Counted from the stretch's first letter, positions 23,601-36,055 are shown. The stretch: 64,000 nucleotides of DNA from Rotaria macrura (GCA_900239685.1 OENT01000056.1:40175-104174); one strand, 5' to 3'. A program made the numbers and translations. The notes: generated by a model from the letters alone, not told the origin.

Positions 23601-26600
23601 ATAGTTTATTTACCTTTGTCCATATGTTACTATTACGCATTAGTTATTGAAGCAATTCTCGAACAATTCAATTCTAGCACACATACATGCCTACACTTGT
23701 TGTGTGACATGTAAACATAATTAATCTCATAATCAAGAAGATGATAGTAATGCTTGTCTTTTGTTTATTGTTGCTTCTAGAGAATTGGAAGATGTTCGTG
23801 AACATGATCGACGCGTTACTGAAGAAGCTGAAACAGCGCAAAGAGATGTAAGAATAATTCATAGTGTTCAATTGTTTGTCTTCTATTAACAATCCATCCA
23901 CTTCTAGCTATTTAAAGTCCTTTTTTCCTTCTTAATTCAGAGTAAGCACTTTCTGCTATGATTCACTTGCTCCTTCGATTAGTAATAACACTAAATAAAA
24001 TAATAAAAAGATCAAACAATAATATTTTCTTTAGCTTAAAACAGCTTTATCTGAATCTCAAAAGAATGCTTCACTTCTTACTGAATATCATGAATTATAT
24101 GATTTACAACGTAAACGTTTGGAAAAACAAATTACTGTTATCGCATCTGAAAAAGAATTATGGCGTGGAGCAGCACACACAATTGCTCTCAAAGTAAATT
24201 TTTTTTGTTCTCTAACTTATTTGAATTTTACAACTTGTAAAATTAATATAAACATTGTCTTCCTCACATTCCTCATGCATAGTTAGATAATAAATTCGAA
24301 AAAGATCTGTTTAAAGAGAAACTATATAGTATATAACAGAGTGCTAAAGATCAATATTATGCATAATACAAAATACATCGCATCATAGAAACTGTATTTC
24401 AGCGATAGATTTTTCACGAACTGAAGTTGAACTTGGAAAAGAAACTTTGATATAAATCTCTCTAAATAAAAAAAAAAATTTTTAAACCAACATTAGAAAT
24501 ATCTTCTGTGTTGTAAGACATCCAACTAATCTTAAAACTGATGTTTCAAAGTGTATTCTAACGCCGGATTTTAAAATGGACAGCCAATAGCTGAAAGTTT
24601 AAAAAGCATAGTTTTGGTTTTTTCGACAATATACAATCAACGATGATGCACACATCTATAGTTGCTAGAAAATACGATCAAATCATAGTAATTGTATCAA
24701 GCAATCATCTGTCATTCATAACTCCGATACATGTTATGTTTAGTATAAAAACGAATTAGTCCAACAAAATTATCGTTTCATAAGGAATGATAAACCAGAA
24801 ACTACAATACATTTTATTCTATTTAATTACGTTTGAAAAACGAACGAAGAGATAATATTTTACTTTAATTTTGCATTCCATAAACGTTTAAAATAAGTTT
24901 CTTCTCTATGAAGGTTATTGTTGAACATAAATTAGCGACATCGAAACGTTTAAGTCTAGCTGAACAAACTTGGTATACACTAGCGAGTCATTTCACAATT
25001 TATCTCATGGATAAAGATACAATTGAATTAACTGATGTGCAAAAATATGCAAATTCATGGCGTGAAATAGTCGAAACATTTGATCGTGAACAAGAACAAC
25101 GTGAATTTGAAACAATAAAAAATCTTAATCGTCTTAGTAAATCTATTGAAACACTTAGTAACACATTTCGACAAACTCATTTGTATGTTTTCAATTTAAA
25201 AATCAATTAAATTCATTCTATTTGTTCTATCATCATATGTTCTAAAGTGATTCCGAAGGCAAATTCACTCAAACGCCAGATCAACGAAAAGCTATTGATT
25301 ATCTAAATCAAATTCGACTTTGGGAAGATTTATGTACACGTGAAATAGAAAAATTTGGTGGCGATACAGTACTTATTAATGAAGAACGTATGAAAAAAGC
25401 TGATCGACAATTAAAAAAATGGATCGAAATGACAGAACGATTATTTAGTCGTCATCCATCAACAAATAGTGGTGATTATAGTGAACAACAGATACTACGA
25501 GGACTATTTGATGTAAGAAACCTTTTCAATATTCATGTCATCATTTTTTTTGTTTTTCTCTCTCCTGTTATCTCTTAATTAGAATATATTTCTATTACAT
25601 TCTCAATATCGTATACGAATGACAGGTGAAAATGGTTTAGCACAAGGAGTTATTTTTCTCAGTAATGTACTTGAATCATGGAACAGTAAATTCAATACAT
25701 ATGCTTATAGTGGAGGAAAAATAGCTGAAAGCGAATGGTTAGGATTTTATTCACAACTGGATGAATGGTTTGATACAATAAATAAAGCAACTACGGTTGT
25801 CGGAAAACCAACGAAAGATGATCATGAAGATATAGGCACAGGAAAGAAAGAAGGAGAAACTAAAATTGTGTAAGTATTAAATTGTTTTGATCATTTGCTG
25901 AAATCGATGTTTAACTTAGAATACTTTGATGGGATGATATTTTTCAACATATGTCATAACTCTAATTACGATACTAACTTGAAAACGTTTTTGTTGAATC
26001 TAGAAGAACCATACTTTCATAACATTATTATTCAATTAACAGTCAAAAATAAATAATATGACATTCGCCTAAGGTCTTCATTAGTGTATATATTTATTTT
26101 TGTTTTGATTGAAAAAACATGTTAGGATTTGTAGATTGTCATGTGCATGAAGATTAAAGATTAACCAATTATATACAGAATGATGTTGAAAAGAAAGTTT
26201 CTATTTATCGAAAAAAAACTATTTGTGACTCTAGTTTATTCCAATAAGCACCGTTGGATATTTTCGATAGAGAAATCAATTGATAAAAACTTCGATTGAA
26301 ACATCTATAAACTTTGAACAAAACACATTTCTAAGGGATCGTTCTCAAATCTGGTTTCGTATATAATACTTACACTTCAATACTATTTCAAAATTCTGTA
26401 TCATGTTAATTTACATACATTAGCGATGATGGATAATCATCGGCTTGAATTAAGAGTTTTTTTTTCGTGAATATGTTTCTGATGTTTTTCCGACGTACGA
26501 ACTTTTATGAGAATTTACTATCGTCTGTGGAAATAAAATAAAATTCGGGACAAGACATTATTCCATACAATACTTACGTGAAAGGTGATAGCAATTTTTC

Positions 26601-28219
26601 TGTTCTTTTTCTATATTATGGGATTAATTCGATTCATTAATAAGAATAAAATAGAATGAACCAAATGTTTTAAATGGTAATAAAGATTTTATTTAAGATT
26701 TTTAACTTATAAAAAATTCTTCTACACTGTAGAGTCGTGTGCGAAAATCCCACAGAACAGTAAAACTCAATAGATGAATAAAACAAACCTTCTGTAAATT
26801 TGATATATGATGATCTTCATAGTTTAAGAAAATATCACTCGCCGTCGAAACTTACATAAAAAATGTTTTCACCTTTACTTTTAATTTTTAGTGTGCAAGC
26901 ATCGGTTGTATTACAGCAAGCTAATAGAGGTCTGGTTTCTCTCCGTCATTATGTTGAAAGTCATAATGGTCGTATTTCAGATGAAGTAAACCGTATTGAT
27001 TCTACTCTTTTGTATCGACTACATATTTCATTTGCCTAATTTTTTATTTCATTGACAGACACTTCAACTTGATGCAAATATGGTCCATTGGCTTATTCAA
27101 ATTCTTATTGATCTAGCTCCAAATCAATCAAATTTATCTCGAGAAGGACACAATCATCTGTCAGCAAGTCGTATACCAGCTGACAATTTGATAAAAACAC
27201 AAAAAGCTTTATCAGATCAGTTGAATACCATCACGAAATATATTGTAAAGTAAATGAAAAAGTGTGCCATTGTGAATTTTCTTAAATCAATAAAAATCTG
27301 TTTTTCGTTCTAGATGCTGTGCAGCATTAACCGCCGAAGAAATGTTTACTAAACAAATGCGTAAAGAAAGTGACGCGGAAAAGGAAGTACTCGATCTTAA
27401 ACGTATGCAGGTAATAATAGATTTTTTTTGAATTGGAGTGAAAGCAAGAAAATTGTATTTTTTTGCGAATATAACATTTTCGTTAACAGTCACTTGTACA
27501 GGTATTATTTATTATTGTTGCTTTCTTGTGCAAGTATGAATAGAGATGAAATCTACTTATATGTATTATTCTTCCTTTTTCTTCTAAATGTTCAACATAG
27601 AGATGAATTAAGTAGTGATGATAAAAGTATGTTTCTCCATAGGATGAATGCAATGATTGGATTTATGCATCGAAAGTTCTTCTAGCTGAATTAACTGGTG
27701 ATGAAAATCTGATAGATACACCTCCGCCAAAACGAGAGATTGAGAAAACAGCGACAAAAGATCAATTAGATTGGCCTGATCTGTCAACTGAAAGACGAAA
27801 AGTAATGCGACTAGCTATATAAAATATAGATGTAATTATTGTGTATATTTTTATAGGATGATGATGAAACAATTGGAGTTGAACATGTATCTTTCGAAGC
27901 AATAAGCCGGGGTGGCCTAACGGAACGACGACGATTAGGACGATCACGTGATGGCGATGATGCTAGTTCAGTAGCTTCTAAATCAGCTAAAATTGGCTTT
28001 GATGCACTAAGAACGATCGCACAATTACAACAACAACTAGCGTGAGTTTGTTAACATACTTTCCTTTTTCTTAATTGATAACACTGAATCATTTTATCTA
28101 GTGAAACCGAAGCACGTGCTGCTACTCTTCAAGAACAAACCATGTCCTTGGATGTCGCACTACGTGAAGCAAACCAACGTATTCAACAACTCGAATCCAA
28201 CCAACGTGTTCAACAATGA
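20658..28219 (+). CDS. AXDND1: Axonemal dynein light chain domain-containing protein 1-like
   Basis: Predicted ciliary/flagellar protein with an axonemal dynein light-chain-type coiled coil. I trace 22 exons, all with consistent phase, giving 957 residues (vertebrate family ~1000): 20658-20736, 20798-20946, 21026-21126, 21193-21325, 21386-21471, 21547-21603, 21666-21768, 21848-21922, 21978-22072, 22147-22239, 23781-23847, 24035-24193, 24914-25182, 25248-25512, 25583-25869, 26892-26985, 27059-27249, 27314-27410, 27490-27501, 27643-27801, 27857-28041 and 28102-28219. The light-chain-like region is IYNIVFHEIIRQVSVECKDR through LAEQLIQFKSTVGTLM; long heptad regions follow. Exon 19 is a 12-nt microexon (SLVQ). 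Three introns are long: 1541 bp (22240-23780, hosting an antisense homeobox gene), 720 bp and 1022 bp. Confidence 0.9.
22233..23514 (-). CDS. NK-class homeobox protein nested in AXDND1 intron
   Basis: Small transcription factor of 127 residues from two exons (23442-23514 and 22233-22543, minus strand) joined in frame by an 898-bp GT-AG intron. The homeodomain spans residues 61-120. Helix 3 reads KIWFQNRRYKSKK, with W48, F49, N51 and Y54 in homeodomain numbering. Y54 is the hallmark of the NK2/NK3/NK4 group, and the KYVSAQER turn also fits that group. The homeodomain is almost C-terminal, followed by only seven residues, and no TN or NK2-specific domain is visible. The gene lies wholly antisense within AXDND1. 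Its last two codons and stop overlap the final 7 bases of AXDND1 exon 10, and the codons just upstream of them lie across that exon's splice donor. The exact NK subclass cannot be set by eye. Confidence 0.9.
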
Positions 28220-29149
28220 TCCAACGAATATTTTTACTAACGCTAATATATTATATCATATAAAGAGAATATAATCAGACCTTATTTATGCCTTTTTGTG
28301 CCACCTTATTATTATTTTTTTCTTCATAATAAAAATAGTAGCACTGACGTTTCTCGGTATATTTCTGATTATTTGAACTACTATTTTGCACAAATTCCAT
28401 CAGAATACATCTGGTGCCTGTCTTTCATATTATCTATTCATTTTGGATAATTTTAGTATGAGATATTGTTCGCTGGGAATTTCTTTTTCGAAAAACGATA
28501 GACTGATCAGTGAGAGCTCGTTTCCAGAAAAGTAACATAAGTAAGTTTTAGAAGTGGCGATTATCAGATCGAATATTATCGTAAAATCTTGCACTTACTC
28601 ACATGGATATTAATTATTTAGGCTGGAAAAACAGCATGAAAATAAACCGTATTGAATGTTAGAATCGATTTAGTGATTGATTAGATTAGATTAGATTAAG
28701 AAAAGAAAATCCTCTCAGAAAAGATAAAACACGGTAATATAATAAAAACAGATTTTTTGCCATTTTCATTGCTAACAGAGTATCAACTTCTATAAACGAG
28801 AAGAGAATACCATCAACAATAACGACTACGGCTGCTGGTTTGATAAATCATCTGAAAATGTGAGCACTAAATCACGACTGCGTCCGAATTCTCCTTTTGT
28901 TCGATGCAAATACTGATGCTATGAATATCATAGATCGTACCACTATCATTTGCAACTTGAAAGAAGTTATTAACAAGCTTCATACATTCATTGGCGTTAA
29001 AAAATGTATCAATTTTATTCATTGTATTTGAGAAGAGAAAGTATTTATGGTATTGTGTGATAACTTCGAGCAAACAACTGTTTACATTGTGAATGATTTG
29101 CCACGAACCAAGTTCAACACGATCATGTTACAAAACAATATTCAGAGGT
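28220..29149. other. Intergenic downstream of AXDND1
   Basis: It holds the presumed AXDND1 3' end (an AATAAAA-like signal near 28328) and AT-rich sequence. A minus-strand open frame at 28867-29073 has no recognisable similarity and may be the antisense of degraded ART-family sequence. Confidence 0.45.
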
Positions 29150-29960
29150 TTAAGGTGTCTTTACAGACATCACATTTCTTACTAAGGTACTTCAACGCAA
29201 TATTTATGCCATTAGCAATCGACTTACAGCAAAAACACTTGCAAAAATTGATTTCTTACTATTGTCGAGATTTCGAAGATGATGTTAGCATATTGGAAGT
29301 CGAGAGTAAATTCGCAGGAGAATAACATAGACACACTCGGGTATAGTGCGGTGTACGTCCACTTACTTTGTGGATTCCATGCTTAATGAATCGTTACGCA
29401 TGATGCAGATCGATCACATCATAAATGTGGACTTCTTTATCCGAGATCTTTACAGTAACGTCGTGGAAATTCATGCTCAGCAAATTACTAAATGTATGTT
29501 TACGAATTCATTTATCGTTTATCGTGATCAAAGATTATCTTATACAGACTTTGATCTAATAGCCAACGCACATGATGATTTTTTGGTCATTGAATAGCTC
29601 TTTTACCAATAAGTATCAACCGAGTAGTATCTGCTGTCTGTATACAGTGAAACGAAAGTTAATCCTGATCTCATTGGTGTTCTCTTCGTAATAACCATCA
29701 ATGTATCAACATCGGCTACTACTTTCGCAAATATCCATGGTATCAGTTGTTTCGGAAAAGAAGAAGAAATACTTTTCCCCATGCATTCTATCTTTCGTAT
29801 GGGATCAATAAAACAAATCGATGACAATAGTCGTTTATGGCAAATCTAATTAATCTTAACTAATGATACTGATACATAACTTCAGATACTTGGAGAGCAT
29901 CTATGCAAAGAAATAAATCTACAATCGGAAAAGTATAATGGTGTGGATGTGAAAGTGGTT
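29150..29960 (+). pseudogene. Decayed ART (NAD:arginine ADP-ribosyltransferase) copy
   Basis: Pieces of the same protein family as the intact gene at 38402 appear in order but in shifting frames. These are a linker block (VDSMLNESLRMMQIDHIIN, near 29365), the Arg motif block FIVYRDQRLS (near 29512), then VLFVITINVSTSATTFANIH and the ExE-type block GKEEEILFPMHSIFRMG (29680-29800), and LILTNDTDT (about 29850). In-frame stops interrupt it (for example after the LVIE codons near 29597, and TAA near 29876). The TPR half is missing or unrecognisable. It looks like a 5' fragment of a former ART-TPR gene, about 8.5 kb from the intact paralogue on the same strand. Confidence 0.7.
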
Positions 29961-30489
29961 CTGAGTGTGGAGAACACATGGAAACCCACACCTTTCGACA
30001 CAATCAAATTATTACTAGTATTGAACTACATACTCATTGATCGATGATTTAACGTGTCCGCATAAACGTTTTCTTAATCAGTTCGACTCTGAAATATAAC
30101 TAGACATTACTCATACGGAAATCAAGAAAATCACCCTGTCATTAGAAGCAATAGAGTACTCCTCTTAGTCGATTTCAGTCAACTGGAACATGCGGATACC
30201 TTCATAATACATAAGTACCATCGAATAGATTCTCATTGACAAGATTCAAGTCGATTTTCTCAATTATTCTGAAGACTACTGAGATAGTGTCTTAACTGCT
30301 GCTCGAAAACTGAAGTAAAATAAAGGTAAGAACACTTCCCCAACCACAGTAAAACGATCAGGATCCGTATGATAAGCATAGTTTCGAGTTGACATTAAAT
30401 CAGTATCTAATAATGTTTGTTTGTCTAACGATTGTTTTCTAGAAAGCGCGGTTCTCTTCACTCTCTATATTTAAACAATTACTTTTAGG
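29961..30489. other. Gap between two pseudogenes
   Basis: Degraded sequence with no recognisable frame. Earlier exons of the 5-phosphatase relic may have stood here, but I cannot identify any. Confidence 0.4.
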
Positions 30490-33458
30490 CATACTATTAT
30501 TTTTATATGTGCGTGCCTCACATATGGAAAAGTGCGAATTAATATCTCGTGCATCAGTACCGATTGGCTGCATGGATATTGCAGGAAATAAGGTTGGTGT
30601 CGGTATTAGGTTTCGTTTTTATGAAACAAACACTTGCTTCTTTAATTGTCATTTTGCATCGAATAATGGACAAGCACAACGACGTAGTCAATATTATCTA
30701 ACCATAGAATCATCTGTATGGCATTCGCAGACTCCCCTGTTGCGTCGTTAGTCGGTTGAGAGGCGCAACTATTGAAAATGCCGGGTGCCACAATAATGGA
30801 TTGTGACGTAGAATACAATTGATGAGACAAAGTAAAATTAAAGTCGGATAAGTATCCGATAATATATTTTAATATGAACAGAAAAGAGGTGAGATAGAGC
30901 ACGAGATGAGAGAGTAACTGACGAGAGTTATGAGAGAGAGAGAGAGAAATATTTGAAATAGATATCAGAAACGCTCGAATGGCGAGTGGAAGATATCAGA
31001 AGAAGGAATGTAGGTATATCTCAATGAAGAGAGAGATATAAAGTAGAGTGAGTAGATGATGAAGAAAACGAGAATAATTATGTTATATTGAATTAACAAT
31101 TTTAGGCGCAAAACAATAAGAGAGAAAAAGGGAGGGAAACTAGAAAGAGAAACAAACAAATGCGCACACAACAAACACCAAGATAACATCCGTGACGATT
31201 AGGTCGTCACATCCCCTACTTATTCGTTGAAAGATTATATTTGGTATACGCCGACAACAGCTACTAATTAGTTCTCTTTCAAGTGCTCAAACTTCTTCTA
31301 CTCCGAGCCGATGGTTTGTAGAAAGTTCTTTAACAAAGTCTTTTTCATCTAACTAGATAATTTTAATATTAGAAAAAATGACTCCAGAATCATATATGTT
31401 GTATAGATATATAATCATTTTATTTGCCATCTTCTTGTTAACGGATGATGGCATAACTTGTTCTCTTTTACCAACAGGACATATAACTTAAGCGAAAACA
31501 GGATGATGTGTAACAGAGATGAAATGAAGACGTAGATTAGAAAAAGTTCTATCTTTTGGCTGGTTTTTACATCCAATCTCTCATGTTAATCAGAAATTGA
31601 AAGAATCAATTTTTTAAGTTCTGTATGTAAAATATAAAAGATGTATCTTTTCCAGATAGCTGCAAAATGAAATCATTATAGTATGTCAACGATTCACTTT
31701 AACCTTTCATCATTCTGTACGGTATTTTTCGGATGTTTCACTGCATATGATTTCGTTCTTAAGCATTACTTTCGAACTGACTTGATACGTATATTGCATA
31801 GAAAATATTCTCACTGTATCTTTGTGAAAGCGCGTACTGAGAGGTTTTGATGTTTATAACTTATGACACTTTATCTAGGTGAAAAATAAACGATCATGAT
31901 ATGTTTTTCTGGTTTGGTGATATGAATTATCGAATATCACAACCAAACGGACAATTCCATAAAGCTCTCAGTGAATCTAAAACCATTTCATTGCTTGATA
32001 AAGATCACCTACGTTATGAAATGAAATCGAATCATGTATTTACACATTACTATGAACAATTTACTGATTTTATGCCAACATATAAATATGATATAAACAC
32101 TGATGATTATGATACAAGTGAAAAATTTCGTACATCATCATGAACAGATCGTATACTATACCATAGAAAACAATTTATTGTTTGTCATCGAATTTCAAAT
32201 AGTGAACTTCAATCGATTCATCCAATTCATTATTTACCTGCTCAAACAATTCGATTAAGTGATCATCGTCCCGTCAGTGTCCTTTGTGTTGTTCCTATTA
32301 AATACAAATATGATACTGAATGTTTGAATAGTATACGCGAAGAAAATGATTCTATACCAACAATTGAAGTTTGTCCACGTCCATCAACTATTGTATATGA
32401 TAGAATATGTTATTTAGATAAATTTAGTTATTCGTTGTTAATAAAAAATATCGGAGTATGTTTATTCGTGTGTTCAATATATCCAACATCAACATTTGAA
32501 CCTAAACGTTCAATAAAAACGAAAGAATTATCCGATGAACCATTTTTTGATTGTCTAACATTCACACTAAATCCTCCGTATATGTTACAAACGAATGAAG
32601 AACAACAGATTGGTATTGGTTTTCAAATGAAAAGTCAATATTCGTAGTTATTTGGAAAACAATTGAATGAAATTCTCATATTATTTTTTGAGAATGGTGC
32701 TGATACATTTATAACATTAGATATAACAACTGATATGCGTGCATTTGTTTTATCATTCAATTAATTTCCTCCGACATTATATGATAGTGAACGAAGACAA
32801 TCTATTCATTCGATAGATACTGAAAGATCTAGTGAATGTATTATTGCAATGCAAAATGATCCACCAGCACTTTATATATCATTAGTTGATTTTTTAAAAG
32901 ACCGCCATGATCTTAATCTAGTCACTATTTTTAACGGTGAAGTTGAAGATTCCATTGGTTTAATTCTGACACCTAATCAAATCTATCAACATAATTATAA
33001 TTTTGAAAGTTGTTCTAGTGTTAATTTATTTATGATACTCTTACATTTACTGCAATCATGACCCGAACTATTAATATCACGTCACGTGATATACAAGATA
33101 AAAAATATTTAACAAAAATAGTAATACAAACAATCGATTATGTCAACTGCCAAGTGGCGCATCAATACAATCCCGTATACCAAACGAGGCTACATCTCAA
33201 CAACAGAATATGACAAAGACCGTTAGTTTCATTATTGAACAATTACAACCCAAAGAAAGAAATTTATTTTTTCGTTCCCTTCAACTGTTGCAAAAAACGT
33301 GGCCACGAACAATGGATAATGATGCACAAAGTGTTTTAAATATTTGTATCGATGTATTGGCTCTTTCAATTTTACATGAACAGGCGAATCCTAATCAACG
33401 TCATACATTTCTTCTAGCTTGTCTTAATGAAGAAAGTTTTAAAGGACACTCTTATTAA
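30490..33458 (+). pseudogene. Decayed OCRL/INPP5B-type inositol polyphosphate 5-phosphatase
   Basis: The family order is preserved. It runs from ILLFLYVRASH and GNKVGVGIRFRFY (30490-30740), through the catalytic FWFGDMNYRI (about 31904), PTYKYD and DTSEKFR, to LSDHRPVSV (about 32250). An ASH-like region follows to about 32650, then a RhoGAP-like C terminus from PPALYISLVDFL (32861) to 33458. It is broken. The PAWCDRI motif reads SS-stop-TDRI (TGA at about 32141), and further in-frame stops occur near 32645, 32762 and 33059, with frame changes after 33060. A 1.15-kb gap at 30745-31880 interrupts the catalytic domain and may be an intron enlarged by an insertion. Many synonymous-looking positions are intact, so decay is moderate. 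Known members act on PI(4,5)P2 at endosomes, Golgi and cilia. Confidence 0.8.
30802..31211. mobile_element. Possible solo LTR inside the 5-phosphatase relic
   Basis: The 410-bp stretch begins TGTGACG and ends CGTCACA, a 7-bp inverted TG...CA terminus as in Ty3/gypsy LTRs, and it contains a (GA)n tract. I see no matching flanking duplication, so this is tentative. Confidence 0.3.
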
Positions 33459-34016
33459 TTGCTATTAGTATTATGCGTTACGGACGTTTACGAATTATCC
33501 TGACAAAAAAAGGAGTAAAATATTCTTTTCATATTCCCAAGAAATTCCTTTGCTATGATCCGTAACAAATTTTAATTTGTATTCTGGCAGAAATCTTATT
33601 ATCTTTTGTTCACTTGCTTCATTTATCTTCGAATCCGTTGATATCAATGTTGCGTCTTATTGTTCTTCATTGATATAGTCTTTATCTAACACAAAAACTG
33701 CTGAATAATGAATATTGTGTATTCGTTTTTGAGAGAATGAAACTAAAATTACATATCATCAATGCATCAATCAGATTGTGAATGTTAAATCCAATGGCCT
33801 ATGAAAATCGTTTGTTATAGAAATCAATACAGCTACGTTTATACATAACAGTTCATATATTTTTTCCCTTTGATCTAACAATTTAGAAACATAACCTACA
33901 ATGTATCAGCCATCTCATATAAGCTACGATCGATGGATCTCGATATTAGATATGTGATAGGGACGAAACTTTGATGAATTTTACCGTCGAGCGCATCGAG
34001 AGATATTGAACTCTCA
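33459..34016. other. Intergenic, no gene seen
   Basis: AT-rich sequence after the 5-phosphatase relic. Nothing was recognised. Confidence 0.5.
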
Positions 34017-34361
34017 CCCAGGTCGACGATTACGGACTTCGTATACGGCTGTAAACGACCGTATACGCTCCCCACACGACCGTAAACGGTCGTATTTTAG
34101 CGTTTTACATGGCCCAGTATTACGGTCGTATATCGCCGTATCGTATACGGGCAAATACGATCGTATACGGAGAAATACGGTGGAAAACGGAAACCGTTTA
34201 CGGATTTTGTATACGAGGACCGTAAAGGATCGTTTTACTCTCCGTATATCGTCGTATTTCCCCGTATACGACACGGAGATATACGATCGTAATACTGGAC
34301 CATGTATTTTGCCTTATTCCTCCGTATACGGTCGTTTACGGTCGTGCTTGTTCGACCTGGG
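34017..34361. repeat. CCCAGGTCGA hairpin repeat B (CGTATACGG motif)
   Basis: The 345-bp element is bounded by CCCAGGTCGA and TCGACCTGGG. The two halves are imperfect inverted copies (the block around CAGTATTACGGTCGTATA pairs with its complement near 34275-34305). Both halves are built from CGTATACGG, CCGTAAACGG and CGATCG words. Long open frames on both strands follow from the repetitive composition and are not genes. A CTCT tetramer lies near both edges but is not a convincing duplication. Confidence 0.9.
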
Positions 34362-34416
34362 CTCTTTTTTTAGTACAAGTTTTAATGAAGACCCAAAATA
34401 TGACAGTACCTCGCAG

Positions 34417-35142
34417 CAGCGTTTCTAATGGAAATCTAAAAGTAAGTACAAATGGGTACTTTATACCTTATTAACAAAGTATCTATTGGTACTTTGTTTC
34501 AGGTAATTAAGTACCTCAAAGTACCATCAACTAAAACTAATGAACAAAAAAAAAGCAAAGTTATCTTGGAATCGGTCTTTTATTGGAAATTTATTCTTAT
34601 TCAAAAGAAAACGAAATAATAAAATACAACATTTATAGATAAAAAAAATATGTACACATATCTGAGCATGTTTAAGTGATACTTCTGAATTAACTACTTT
34701 ACTGTGATATATATAAGACGAAAAAAAAGAATAATGTATATACTTATGTGACTCACTTCATTTTTTCTTGTATAGTATCAAAACAATGGATTTATCAATT
34801 TGAAGAAAATGAATCAAAAAAGAGATACTTATGAAACTAAAACAAATGAATAAGAGATGTATTTGACAAATCTAAATCGCGAATCGAAGATGAATTCGAG
34901 TTAAATAAAGAAGAATTCTCAGCTACAGCTACAAGTAAAACATGTCTAAACATAAATAAGAGGATTCTGAACAGTTTCATAATAATGGCGTGAGAAATCA
35001 GACAAAGTACATTTTTATTTTCCAAAGTACTCTGATGGTACTTTGTTTTTATTTTCAAAGTGCAAAACACGGTACTTTTCCAAAATCGATGGTGACCTGG
35101 GTACTTTGCTTCTGCTTGGGGTACTTAACGTTAGAAACACTG
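34417..35142. mobile_element. hAT-like non-autonomous element with GGTACTTTG iterated ends
   Basis: The 726-bp element starts CAGCGTTTCTAATG and ends, read from the right, CAGTGTTTCTAACG. It is flanked by a perfect 8-bp duplication, CCTCGCAG, at 34409-34416 and 35143-35150. Both subterminal regions carry many GGTACTTTG or CAAAGTACC words in both orientations. The centre is AT-rich and has no transposase. The features fit a hAT-superfamily MITE. Confidence 0.9.
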
Positions 35143-35150
35143 CCTCGCAG

Positions 35151-35789
35151 AAGCTTTTGTCAGGGAATAACATTTCCATGAGGGAATTTAGTGGTCCGTT
35201 TGAATTTATCTGTGAATATATTCATTAATTAGTTCTACCGATAGAATAAGTTTTCGTTGAAAAAAATAATTCCTTGATTTTCAGCGAACTACCATGTATT
35301 TAAAACCGCGAAATTTCGACCCACTACGACTTCGACGCTTCATATTTTGTGGGCGAAATGCAACGGCAAACTGGATCGAGGAGCAAGCCATCACCGTCGG
35401 CAATGATTTTTATTTGCTACTTCATACATCCAGAGTGTCACTAATTTACATAAAACACACGTATATATCAGAGAGAACAGACAGAGAAGGAATGAAAATC
35501 ATCGGACCGTGCCAACAGTGTCGGCACACAAAAAAACTAAGAAGTTTGATATTTTCATCAAATCTACAGGTCACATTATTGTATCTTGCGTAAAAAGTGC
35601 AGCTCTACGAAATGTACCAAGTCTTCATGAGTCTCTACAAAAAAAGAGTATTTGATGAAAAACCTGATTTTGAGCGGAAAGTATTTCCTAGAATATATTA
35701 GAATAGAAATCGGATTGAAATCTAATAAAAACTGCTTGATAATATTTTCAATCTACTTTTAACCGATGCTAAATTTATTTCTAATCTAA
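35151..35789. other. Intergenic with one orphan frame
   Basis: A plus-strand frame at 35294-35593 (99 codons, with a CQQC motif) is slightly GC-richer than its surroundings but resembles no family I know. Confidence 0.35.
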
Positions 35790-36055
35790 CCCAGGTCGAG
35801 AAGTACGAACCGGCCCTCGCATGAAACTACCGGAAATTGGAACCAGTATCTCGGCGGAAATTTTTCGGACTTTTTCGGTAGATTCCAAACAATACCTGTT
35901 GTTTCCGACAGGAACTGTTCGAAAGCCATCCAGCAAAATTTTTGGTCCGAAAACTGCTTCCATGGTTCAGTGATTGTTACTGTTTTCCTGCAGGATACCG
36001 CGACTTTCCCACTTTTTCCGTGTCAGTTCCTGCAGTATCTGGTGACCGGAACGAT
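35790..36055. repeat. CCCAGGTCGA hairpin repeat C
   Basis: It starts with CCCAGGTCGAG like repeats A and B. The interior has TTTCGGACTTTTTCGG and GTTTCCGACAGGAACTG words, with inverted partners such as CAGTTCCTGCAG further right. No clean CCTGGG right end is visible, so this copy is diverged or truncated and its right border is approximate. Confidence 0.6.

Noticed and set aside
27600..27642. Possible exon before the AXDND1 exon at 27643
   Set aside because: It would need a 16-bp intron or runs into a stop; the 12-nt microexon at 27490-27501 solves the phase instead.
34006..34428. 140-codon plus-strand and 86-codon minus-strand frames rich in Arg, Tyr and Thr
   Set aside because: They arise from the CGTATACGG iterated repeat read on both strands, not from a gene.
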